From Bacteroidota bacterium (lineage in GTDB: Bacteria > Bacteroidota > Bacteroidia > Cytophagales > Cyclobacteriaceae): a stretch of DNA of 64,000 bases. Shown in pieces: positions 53,270 through 60,706 of this stretch. Numbering within the stretch: position 1 is the first letter of the stretch; each line of letters opens with the position of its first letter. The translations under genes and the position numbers were made by a program. The DNA is taken from contig JAFDYX010000019.1 in the NCBI GenBank assembly GCA_018267215.1, forward strand, positions 62,001 to 126,000, written 5' to 3'. Under the pieces are notes generated by a model, which was given only the letters and a program-made list of their open reading frames with translations, was not told the DNA's origin and made no database searches.

Positions 53270-54755
53270 CGTCTTCGTCTTCGTCTTCTTTGGGGAGGTT
53301 GAACATACTGCTGAGCAAGTCTTTAAACTGTAACCCGGCCGTCAGGTTGTGTTTGCTGATCAAACTGTATTCGGCCAGACCATGAAGTGCAAACTCCATA
53401 AAAAATAATTTCAGGTTTGTGTCTTTTCCTTTTTGATATTCATTGACAACATCAGCAAGCCCCGGCACGGCCTTCAATGATTTTTCATAATCCTGATTGC
53501 TCATGTCGTGTAGCAGATCGAGCGTATTGCCATTGCCAAACCATTCGGTAATTTTTTTATAAGGACTTTTTTCCTTTTGCTTCCGGAATTTTTCGGGGTC
53601 GGGAAAATAATTTAAAAACTGTGTACGCAGCGCTTTGCCCACTAAGTTCTGCGCCACGATGCCCGGGCCTTCCTGCTGACCTTCGTACACCAGTTCCACT
53701 TTTCCGGTAACGGAGGGAACCACTCCGACAAAATCTGAAATGCGGATGTTGGTAGATGGCTCATGATTGAGCAACGCTCTGCGTTCGGCTGCAGCTATCA
53801 AATTTTCGTAAGCCGAAATAGTGAGCCGTGCCGATACGCCACTCTTGGCATCCACATATTCGCTTTTGCGCGCTTCGATGGCAATTTGCTCGATCAGGTC
53901 TTTTGCGATATCATTAACAGAAACAACTTTGCTTTGTTCGGTGCGGATGCGCGCTTCCTGTTGTGTAATCTTCCTGCCGATGTCAATCGTTTTAGGATAA
54001 TGTGTGATGATCTGGCTGTCAATGCGATCTTTTAAAGGCGTAACAATGCTTCCGCGATTGGTGTAGTCTTCCGGATTGGCTGTGAAGACAAATTGAATGT
54101 CCAAAGGCAGCCGCAATTTGAATCCACGAATTTGGATGTCGCCTTCTTGCAAAATATTGAAGAGCGCCACCTGAATCCGCGCTTGCAAATCGGGCAACTC
54201 GTTGATCACAAAAATGCAGCGGTGCGATCGCGGAATCAATCCGAAGTGAATGACGCGCTCATCTGAATACGGAAGTTTCAAAGATGCTGCTTTGATCGGA
54301 TCCACATCGCCAATCAAATCAGCAATGGAAACATCGGGAGTTGCCAGTTTTTCGGTGTAGCGCTCCTCGCGATGCAGCCATGCAACGGGCGTGTTGTCGC
54401 CCAGTTCATTCACTTTATCGCGACCGAAACGTGAAATCGGATGGAGCGGGTCATCGTTCAATTCCGAACCTTCAATTACCGGGATGTATTCGTCCAATAA
54501 ATTCACTATCAACCGTGCAAGGCGTGTCTTGGCTTGTCCGCGCAAGCCCAACAAGTTAATATCATGACCTGCCAAGATTGCCCTTTCCAAATCGGGAATA
54601 ACGGTCTCTTCGTAACCCCAAATGCCTGCAAAGACATTTTCTTTTCGTTTAAGCTTTTCTATGAGATTTGAGCGAAGTTCATCTTTGATGGTTTTGAAAA
54701 CGTAGCCGGAAGATTTGAGTTGGCCGAGATTTTTTATGGTTTTGTAGTCTGTCAT
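53232..54755 (-). CDS. AAA ATPase of magnesium-chelatase/MoxR type
   Basis: A 507-residue AAA+ protein starting at the ATG at 54755; the upstream in-frame ATG at 54773 would sit at the predicted transcription start. Walker A is GLRGQAKT near residues 70-77. The Walker-B-like strand is IFVINELPDLQARIQVALFN, with Asn-Glu where Asp-Glu is usual. Further motifs are FVFTANPEDYTNRGSIVTPLKDRI with sensor and arginine residues. The C-terminus is a very acidic low-complexity tail (EDEDDEEDEAFGKHKL). This matches bacterial AAA ATPases that partner with a vWA protein; the vWA gene at 60707 is a candidate 6 kb away. Confidence 0.88.
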   Translation of the reverse strand: MTDYKTIKNLGQLKSSGYVFKTIKDELRSNLIEKLKRKENVFAGIWGYEETVIPDLERAILAGHDINLLGLRGQAKTRLARLIVNLLDEYIPVIEGSELNDDPLHPISRFGRDKVNELGDNTPVAWLHREERYTEKLATPDVSIADLIGDVDPIKAASLKLPYSDERVIHFGLIPRSHRCIFVINELPDLQARIQVALFNILQEGDIQIRGFKLRLPLDIQFVFTANPEDYTNRGSIVTPLKDRIDSQIITHYPKTIDIGRKITQQEARIRTEQSKVVSVNDIAKDLIEQIAIEARKSEYVDAKSGVSARLTISAYENLIAAAERRALLNHEPSTNIRISDFVGVVPSVTGKVELVYEGQQEGPGIVAQNLVGKALRTQFLNYFPDPEKFRKQKEKSPYKKITEWFGNGNTLDLLHDMSNQDYEKSLKAVPGLADVVNEYQKGKDTNLKLFFMEFALHGLAEYSLISKHNLTAGLQFKDLLSSMFNLPKEDEDEDDEEDEAFGKHKL

Positions 54756-54780
54756 TACCATACTTTTGAACAATATAAAA

Positions 54781-54812
54781 CAAAGTTAACCAAGCAAAGT
54801 TTCATTTTGCAA
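54781..54812 (-). promoter_or_regulatory. Promoter TTG-N21-TAACTTTG
   Basis: On the minus strand TTG (54812-54810), a 21-nt spacer and TAACTTTG (54788-54781) form a full match to the Bacteroidota consensus TTG-N19-21-TAnnTTTG. It drives the AAA ATPase gene. The predicted start of transcription, about 7 nt downstream, favours the ATG at 54755 over that at 54773. Confidence 0.65.
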
Positions 54813-54854
54813 TGCTAATATTTCGGATAGCTTAGAATGTAGAAAAATGACTGC

Positions 54855-54992
54855 TTACAGGTGAAGTAGCATCAGCCCCAGCAAAATCACAACGATACCC
54901 ACATATTGCCATAGTTTTAACCGCTCGCCAAATAAAATGGTGGCGAATGCATACTGTCGCAAGATTACGCTTGTGCAGAAGTAACAAGAAGG
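54855..54992 (-). pseudogene. Remnant of a DMT-family transporter C-terminus
   Basis: Translating the minus strand in this span gives a 45-residue open stretch ending at TAA (54855-54857) with SVILRQYAFATILFGERLK and LWQYVGIVVILLGLMLLHL. This is the last two helices of a drug/metabolite transporter (EamA-like; the family ends with a Glu-x-Leu helix, then a Trp/Leu helix). An in-frame stop (54993-54995) precedes it and no upstream part exists nearby. It is a decayed fragment, probably cut off by the insertion or deletion that also set the edge of the 55.1-58.2 kb block. Confidence 0.6.
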
Positions 54993-55110
54993 TTACTTTC
55001 CATCATAAGCAGAAAATACAGATTTGCTGGAATGATCGGTTATACTTTATTCAATCAAGCGAACTAACAATAACAAGAGTGATAATTATTTCTATGCGAC
55101 TTAGCCCTTA

Positions 55111-56010
55111 TCAACTGTATTGACGAGATGCCGCGGAGTATCGTTCCAATAGGCTATCTCGTAATGTGATTGGAGAAATAACTTTCACCCGCTCACCATA
55201 CGACAGAAGTTCCATTATAAAATCGTAAGTGATGTGGAGCGAAAGTTTTATTTGTGTCTCATCGTCATTATCCAGAATGATTTGCTGAGATGAATGCAGA
55301 GGGAAAGATTTTACATACTTGCCTTGAAAAGAATCAAACGACAAAATGATTTCTTCTACTTTGCCTTCAGGTGAATTGATGATCCCGAAATAACTGTTAA
55401 AAAGTTGTTGTGCATCGAAATTATTTGACCGTTCAAACTTCTTCTTCGTTATATCGAGTTCTAAAATCCGGTCGAGGCCGTAGGTTTTCATGAATTCATC
55501 GTGAATATCTTTGGCAATTAAATACCAGCGACCTTTAAATTCTTTCAACGCATATGGCTCAACTTCACGCTTCACAACAATGTCATCTTCGTATTTGTGA
55601 TAAGAAAATTTTATGATCAAAGAATTCTTGATGCAATGAAGTAATCCGTGAAAATGATGTACACCTTGAGGCTTCCGTCTTTCAAGAAGCACGAAATGAG
55701 AAAGATCAGCCGAAACATTCAGTGCATTAAAAATTTCAAATGCTTCGAGCATTCGGTCTGTAACTTCTGATTTATCAATTTGGTTGATGGAATAGACTTT
55801 GTTGGAAGTATCGTATTGAATATCCACATTGAAAATATCCCTGATCTCGTTCAGGTCACGCTGGAAAGTGCGCTTGGAAATACTGAGGTCAAAGTCAATT
55901 ACATCCGATTCGGTGACAAGATAATTATTGATCTCTTCAAAAGTTGCCCGCGATTTTTGAAGGCGTTTTATGATCAGCGAGTAGCGCAAAAAGTATTCTC
56001 GTTTAGACAT
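55111..56010 (-). CDS. WYL-domain transcriptional regulator
   Basis: A 299-residue regulator. The N-terminal helix-turn-helix is at about 1-70 (SLIIKRLQKSRATFEEINNYL, LSISKRTFQRDLNEIRDIF). The WYL domain is in the middle with the motif residues Trp162-Tyr163-Leu164 in GRWYLIAKD, and a C-terminal WCX-like part (LHITYDFIMELLSYGERVKVISP) follows. Many WYL proteins repress defence loci and respond to nucleic-acid or nucleotide ligands. It overlaps the upstream 279-residue gene by 8 bp, so the two are co-transcribed. Its targets are probably this block. Confidence 0.9.
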   Translation of the reverse strand: MSKREYFLRYSLIIKRLQKSRATFEEINNYLVTESDVIDFDLSISKRTFQRDLNEIRDIFNVDIQYDTSNKVYSINQIDKSEVTDRMLEAFEIFNALNVSADLSHFVLLERRKPQGVHHFHGLLHCIKNSLIIKFSYHKYEDDIVVKREVEPYALKEFKGRWYLIAKDIHDEFMKTYGLDRILELDITKKKFERSNNFDAQQLFNSYFGIINSPEGKVEEIILSFDSFQGKYVKSFPLHSSQQIILDNDDETQIKLSLHITYDFIMELLSYGERVKVISPITLRDSLLERYSAASRQYS

Positions 56011-56842
56011 TCTTAAAATCAGATTGATTTATTAAACTTAATATTTGATTCACAAACATATCTTGAAGATCATGGCCTGCGAAGCGAGGTCGTTTAGTTA
56101 CGATAATCTTGGTCGATCGAATCTGTTCACAGTAATCAATTTTGGAAGGAAGATGGTTATGAGTAGGAAATTTTTCAAGAAGAGCCTTTCCAAACGGCTC
56201 CCACCACTTCCCATTTGTTAAAATAATACAAAATTTAGGGTTCACTTCTTTTATTTCTTGCTCGAACAGTTTTATTGAGTAATCCATTTGGACATTGGTT
56301 TCATAATCATTTGGATTCGCATCCTCTGGTGCGATTTTATGTAAATTAGACCAAACCATTTTACTACTCCAATTTGGTTCATTCCGATTAAATCCATAAA
56401 AATCATTTATTAACTTATAAGTGACATTCCAGAAAAACGAGCGATTTGCTCTGTATTTGCCTGAGTAATAGTTCTTAATTCCTTCATGTTTTAACTTGTA
56501 CTCCTCCATTGAATATTTGTCCCACTGCACATTTACCCAGTCTAATGGGTTATGGCCAAGAGGTTCAAAATATTCATTGGATGAAGCAATGCTTTTATCG
56601 ACATGCGCATCAGTCACAACTTTTTCTGGCTCAAAACCAGATATCCATCCGTTTACTGCCTGCCCATATATTAGAAAATCAGCATACTCGTTTTCAGCAA
56701 CCCCAAAACTTGGATAAAAATCAACATAGTAATCTCTGGCTCTACCATTTTCTTTTACTTTCTTTTGAAAGGATAAAATGTTTTGCAGATATAAGGCATT
56801 GTATTCTTTAGAAAACTGGTTGTAGTTTTTTTGTTTCTCCAT
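56003..56842 (-). CDS. Unknown protein with possible UDG-like layout
   Basis: A 279-residue protein with no clear family. Features resembling the uracil-DNA glycosylase superfamily are: GQAVNGW at residues 60-66 in a strand-loop (ADFLIYG), hinting at the GQDPY-type water-activating loop; a middle motif MVWSNLHKIAPEDANP; a hydrophobic strand-helix CIILTNGKWWEPF; and a late KRPRFAGHD segment where UDGs carry HPSPLS. Each match is loose. It is the first gene of a two-gene unit with the WYL regulator (8-bp overlap). Alternatives are an unrelated nuclease or a nucleotide-binding protein. I would not assign enzymatic function without a structure search. Confidence 0.55.
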   Translation of the reverse strand: MEKQKNYNQFSKEYNALYLQNILSFQKKVKENGRARDYYVDFYPSFGVAENEYADFLIYGQAVNGWISGFEPEKVVTDAHVDKSIASSNEYFEPLGHNPLDWVNVQWDKYSMEEYKLKHEGIKNYYSGKYRANRSFFWNVTYKLINDFYGFNRNEPNWSSKMVWSNLHKIAPEDANPNDYETNVQMDYSIKLFEQEIKEVNPKFCIILTNGKWWEPFGKALLEKFPTHNHLPSKIDYCEQIRSTKIIVTKRPRFAGHDLQDMFVNQILSLINQSDFKNV

Positions 56843-56952
56843 ATCCTGCTTTTGAAGTGATACTTTACTTTACCTTTTACAAGTGTGAGTGCACATTTGG
56901 CAAATTCATTTTAAGCATTATATAGAGATAGTTGCGTTAACTGGGTAGTGTT

Positions 56953-58026
56953 TCAATTTTGTTCAACGCTTGCCAGTTTAAACCCCACAGCCTTCGGTTG
57001 CTTTTCATACTTGAAATTTTCTCCAAGTCCATAAATGTCGGCTATTGTCATCGGTTCTTTCACATCTATGTTTTTATTGAGATCATGAATCAATGCTTTT
57101 GTTTTCTCAAGGGACAGTGCGGTAAATTCATAAAGCGCTTTCAATCTTCCTTTGCGAAGGAGTGCTTTATCAATTTTGCCAAGCTGAATGTTAAATGTAC
57201 AAATAAACTGAATGTTGAGACACGACCCCAAAAGCCCGTCTGTGAGATTTAGCAGCATGGAGATGCCGGAGTTCTTTTCGTTTTCTCTCGCCACCAAAAG
57301 TTCTTCCGCATCTTCTACAATGATGATTGCGTTTTGATGATCCAATAGTAATCTCGCGAAATGTGGATTATCTAAATTTCCGGCCAATCCGGGTGAAAGA
57401 AAAATGATCTTTTTGTTAAGTTGAGAAGTTAAGTAGCGCAGATAGGTTGACTTGCCTGTGCCCGGCTCACCATGAAATAACATTAATCCGCTTTCATCCT
57501 TTTTGAGTATTTCCAAAATGCTTTCGTGACGTGTGATAAGATCATCATTGTAGCACTTTTCTAAGTTTGTATTTGGCGCAGAGATTTTAACAGGTCGCAG
57601 ATCAAGTAGTCCGCTAGGCTCGCAAGTAACGATAAGAATATTGTTGTTGCTTTTTTCTTTCTTAAAGTCTTTTAGTGAATCAATGATTTTTTGAGCTTGA
57701 GCCTCATTGTCGTGGAACAATACTTCCATATCGCCAACAAAACTGTCAACAGAAAGTAAAATTCTATCCGAAAAAAGATAAATCACACTTTTGAGATTTA
57801 GTGATTTTGCACCAAAATATTCGTCAGTAATTTTTTGAATGACCAACTCTGATTTATTATTTTCTACCCATTCAACGACCTTGGTCAGGTCTATATTATG
57901 AACCTTTTTAATCGATGGAACCTCCCTGAAAAAGAAACAAAACATTCTTTGATTTTGAATTTCACCATGATAAGAGAACATGTTGAAGTCGGAAGAGCGA
58001 TTAGCTTTTGGATTAGATTGTACCAT
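56953..58026 (-). CDS. AAA+ ATPase, BCS1-like core
   Basis: A 357-residue protein from the ATG at 58026; an upstream in-frame TTG is less likely. The C-terminal half is an AAA+ core: Walker A GEPGTGKST at residues 186-194, Walker B IIIVEDAE at 234-241, sensor Asn279 in FICTFN and arginine residues in LLRKGRLKALYEF. The N-terminal half (about 1-150) has no recognised domain; it contains LVIQKITDEYFGAKSLNLK and GDMEVLFHDNEAQAQKI. The core resembles BCS1/proteasome-type AAA, but no membrane helix is present. It lies upstream of the UDG-like/WYL pair on the same strand, with a 110-bp gap, so it may share regulation. Confidence 0.85.
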   Translation of the reverse strand: MVQSNPKANRSSDFNMFSYHGEIQNQRMFCFFFREVPSIKKVHNIDLTKVVEWVENNKSELVIQKITDEYFGAKSLNLKSVIYLFSDRILLSVDSFVGDMEVLFHDNEAQAQKIIDSLKDFKKEKSNNNILIVTCEPSGLLDLRPVKISAPNTNLEKCYNDDLITRHESILEILKKDESGLMLFHGEPGTGKSTYLRYLTSQLNKKIIFLSPGLAGNLDNPHFARLLLDHQNAIIIVEDAEELLVARENEKNSGISMLLNLTDGLLGSCLNIQFICTFNIQLGKIDKALLRKGRLKALYEFTALSLEKTKALIHDLNKNIDVKEPMTIADIYGLGENFKYEKQPKAVGFKLASVEQN

Positions 58027-58111
58027 AAATTTTGATTTGTGGAACAAAATAATAAAGTGGCTACGCCAAATTATGTCGCTGTTAAAAATTCATAAGAAAT
58101 CTTTCGAGTAG

Positions 58112-58160
58112 TGCGGATCATAGTCTTGTTTTAGCTCCTAATAGACTGCATGAATCCGCA
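58112..58160. repeat. Long imperfect hairpin
   Basis: TGCGGATCATAGTC at 58112-58125 pairs with GACTGCATGAATCCGCA at 58144-58160 except for three unpaired bases, with an 18-nt loop. It lies in the 250-bp gap upstream of the AAA gene, on the side of the ferredoxin gene. It could be part of a non-coding RNA, a terminator without U-run, or a mobile-element end. Confidence 0.5.
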
Positions 58161-58191
58161 AAACTAAGTCATTGCTGGTCGAACGACACAA

Positions 58192-58216
58192 TCTGGCAAG
58201 ATTCGCTGGTGCCAGA
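58192..58216. repeat. Short hairpin (7-bp stem)
   Basis: TCTGGCA (58192-58198) and TGCCAGA (58210-58216) form a perfect stem with an 11-nt loop. The loop and right arm contain the 23-nt segment that resembles 54959-54981. Together with the longer hairpin it makes this gap more structured than most in the window. Confidence 0.5.
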
Positions 58217-58276
58217 AGCAGACGGGCTCAATTGGTAATAAAAACAAGTACGGAATCTACAAAATGTTTGCCACTA

Positions 58277-58501
58277 TCATTCCTTCACCTTAATAATTTT
58301 CACCGGACAACCTTTTGCTGCTTTTAATATTGAGTTTAGTTCCTCTTCATGAACGCGGACAGTATGAAACCCTTTTTTATCGCGGGCGTGGAGCAACACA
58401 GCCTTGCCGTCTTTCTTCGACATGGTAAACCGCTGCGGGGCATACTCCCGGCAGTAATTACAACCAATACACTTTTCGCGCTGAAGTGTTACGGTGATCA
58501 T
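58277..58501 (-). CDS. Single [4Fe-4S] ferredoxin
   Basis: A 74-residue ferredoxin with Cys11-x2-Cys14-x2-Cys17 and a distal Cys65 before Pro (AAKGCPVKII), the ligand set of single-cluster ferredoxins. The extra disulfide cysteine of thermophilic homologues is absent (Ala21 in REYAP). The start overlaps the U32 peptidase stop by 4 bp, so the two are translationally coupled. It probably supplies electrons or is a cluster partner to the U32 protein, which is an inference from the coupling. Confidence 0.9.
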   Translation of the reverse strand: MITVTLQREKCIGCNYCREYAPQRFTMSKKDGKAVLLHARDKKGFHTVRVHEEELNSILKAAKGCPVKIIKVKE

Positions 58502-59736
58502 GCCGTAGCTACTAACTTGTATAGCTTATCGCTTTTTCTGATGGGCGTATCCAGTTTGATAGAGCATAGATCGCCTTGTACGGCTTCTTCCACAGCACCT
58601 TGGGATGTGTGAAGTTCTTCTGCGGTAGTTTCGATGACGCCCGTAGTAGGGCCGGTTATCAAAATGGAATCTCCTTTTCTGAGTGTGTGCGTTTCGATCA
58701 GAAATTCGGCTACACCTATTTTGCCAAAATATTTATTGCCTTTGCCAAGATACACTTTGCGCAACTTGGCTTTCGAGCCAGAGGTGTTTGTCCATTCGCC
58801 CAGATGTTGCCCCAGATAGTAGCCCGACCAGAAACCCCGGTTGTACACATTTTCCATTTTCTCTTTCCAGACTTTTGCTTTCTCGGGCGTGTAGGTGCCG
58901 GCCAGGCAGGCGTCCACTGCTTCGCGGTAGCATTTGGTTACGGTCTTCACATATTCCGGGCCTTTGCCACGGCCTTCAATCTTCAGCACGGAAACACCGG
59001 AGTCAAGCACCTGATCTATAAAATCAATGGTGCAGAGGTCTTGTGCCGACATAATGTATTCGTTGTCTATGGCCAACTCATGTCCTTCTTCGCGGTCTAT
59101 CACCTGGTAAGTTCTGCGGCAGTTTTGCACACAAGCACCCCGGTTGGCCGAAGCATTGTGGGTGTGCAGGCTCAGGTAACATTTTCCGGAAACGGCCATG
59201 CATAGGGCTCCATGTACAAATATTTCAATTTCCATCAGCCTTCCCGATGGTCCTTTGATTTGCTCGGCTTGAATGGCATCGGTGATTTTTTTTATCTGTG
59301 TCAGGCTCAGCTCGCGAGCCAAAACGATAGTGTCGGCAAACAGAGAATAAAATTTTACGGTTTCAATGTTGGTAACATTTACTTGTGTAGAAATATGTAC
59401 CTCCATGCCGACTGAGCGCGCATAAGCAATGACGGCTTGATCGGCAGCTATGATAGCCGTAATGCCGGCATCTTTGGCGGCTTGGATAATTGTTTTGATG
59501 ACTGAAAGATCATGGTCGTACACAATGGTGTTTAGCGTGATATAAGAGCGGGCTCCATTTTCTTTACAGAGGCGAGCCACCTCGTGTATATCCTCCAACG
59601 TGAAATTCATCGTAGCGCGGGCACGCATGTTCAATTGCTCCACACCAAAATAAACCGAGTGAGCCCCTCCCTGAAGGGCGGCCATCAGCGAATCGAAACT
59701 GCCGGCCGGAGCCATTACCTCAATACTTCTTTTCAT
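58498..59736 (-). CDS. U32 peptidase family protein (TrhP-like)
   Basis: A protein of about 412 residues starting at the second Met. The family N-terminus is EVMAPAGSFDSLMAALQGGAHSVYFGVEQLNMRARA. The U32 signature EIFVHGALCMAVSGKCYLS is followed by conserved cysteines in NASANRGACVQNCRRTY. In Escherichia coli and Bacillus subtilis, U32 proteins of this type hydroxylate tRNA uridine 34 using prephenate, and need an iron-sulfur cluster. The coupled ferredoxin fits this. Protease activity is therefore unlikely. A -7 box TAATTTTG lies at 59744-59751. Confidence 0.92.
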   Translation of the reverse strand: MKRSIEVMAPAGSFDSLMAALQGGAHSVYFGVEQLNMRARATMNFTLEDIHEVARLCKENGARSYITLNTIVYDHDLSVIKTIIQAAKDAGITAIIAADQAVIAYARSVGMEVHISTQVNVTNIETVKFYSLFADTIVLARELSLTQIKKITDAIQAEQIKGPSGRLMEIEIFVHGALCMAVSGKCYLSLHTHNASANRGACVQNCRRTYQVIDREEGHELAIDNEYIMSAQDLCTIDFIDQVLDSGVSVLKIEGRGKGPEYVKTVTKCYREAVDACLAGTYTPEKAKVWKEKMENVYNRGFWSGYYLGQHLGEWTNTSGSKAKLRKVYLGKGNKYFGKIGVAEFLIETHTLRKGDSILITGPTTGVIETTAEELHTSQGAVEEAVQGDLCSIKLDTPIRKSDKLYKLVATA

Positions 59737-59848
59737 CATGCGGCAAAATTATATCTTGTCGAGGTTGTAGGATATGATTTTCTTCAGCATCAAAAAAACA
59801 GGATGCTGAATTTGCTGAGATGAATAGAGAAAAGAGAAAAATATTTTA

Positions 59849-60601
59849 TCAGAGCGCTCGGTAATCGGCACGCATTCTGATAAAAGCTTCTGCGGCAGTT
59901 ACACCTGCTTCGGTTCCGCGGAAAGACTCAATTAGGTTATGATTACAGTCTGGAGCAGAGTATATACCTTCTGGATTTTGACTGGCATGGCAAAAAACTG
60001 CCTTTCGTTTTTGGTCTCGCACAGAGCTGATATCAATGTAATCTGTAGGGCGAAATCCCATCGTTTGCGAGCCGGTACACACTTCAAAAAAATATAGATC
60101 AAAATTTTTCTTGCTGCGAAACCAGCTTTGGATGGTGAGCAGGCTGGCGCATTGGTGATCGGGGTGGGCATCCAGCGGCCAGTGGGTAAAAACAACAGAA
60201 GGTTGTTCTTCCATAATCAGTGCTTGTATTTTTTTGCGCCACTCGTTGTTGAAGATGGTATCTCCATCTGTCTGTCCGGCAAAAACAGGTTTGGCATTTA
60301 TTATTTTACAGGCAGCCATAGCTTCCTGCGTGCGGATGGCGGCCGCCTCTGTATGCGATTTGCCTTCGATGCCCGCTTCACCACGGGTAAGGTAAATAAC
60401 AGTTACAGCGTGTCCCTCGTTTGCAAATTTAGCAAGCGTGCCGCCACAACCACTCTCGGGGTCATCCGGATGCCCACCGACACAAACTATTTTCATAGTT
60501 GATGCAGGTGAATGCCCCGAAGCATTTAGAAAAGATGAAAGGCTAAAGGCAGCGGTAGCGGCTATCGTTTTTTTGGCAAAAGATCTGCGGGTAGTACCCA
60601 T
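59849..60601 (-). CDS. Tat-exported PIG-L family deacetylase
   Basis: A 250-residue protein with a twin-arginine signal (TTRRSFAKKTIAATAAFSLSS). The zinc site is HPDDPE at residues 44-49 with a third ligand in HPDHQ at 146-150, the standard LmbE/PIG-L layout. PIG-L enzymes remove N-acetyl groups from sugars such as N-acetylglucosaminyl-inositol. The Tat signal puts this one in the periplasm. It is flanked by genes of other function. The substrate is unknown. Confidence 0.9.
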   Translation of the reverse strand: MGTTRRSFAKKTIAATAAFSLSSFLNASGHSPASTMKIVCVGGHPDDPESGCGGTLAKFANEGHAVTVIYLTRGEAGIEGKSHTEAAAIRTQEAMAACKIINAKPVFAGQTDGDTIFNNEWRKKIQALIMEEQPSVVFTHWPLDAHPDHQCASLLTIQSWFRSKKNFDLYFFEVCTGSQTMGFRPTDYIDISSVRDQKRKAVFCHASQNPEGIYSAPDCNHNLIESFRGTEAGVTAAEAFIRMRADYRAL

Positions 60602-60706
60602 ATCAGTAAATTTAACAGAAAGAAATGACTATTGCCGAAAAGGAAATTGATGAGCACCTGATACTTATTTTGCGATTTATATTTTATCTTGAACGAGCAG
60701 CGCGAC

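Noticed and set aside
56953-58026. AAA gene as a mitochondrial-type BCS1 homologue
   Set aside because: Only the AAA core matches. BCS1 needs a transmembrane helix and a BCS1-specific domain, which are absent.
58112-58218. Integron attC-like site
   Set aside because: The hairpin lacks the conserved RYYYAAC/GTTRRRY boxes and no integrase is nearby.
58576-59205. 209-codon plus-strand ORF opposite the U32 gene
   Set aside because: Antisense artefact of a clearly coding gene with a full family signature.
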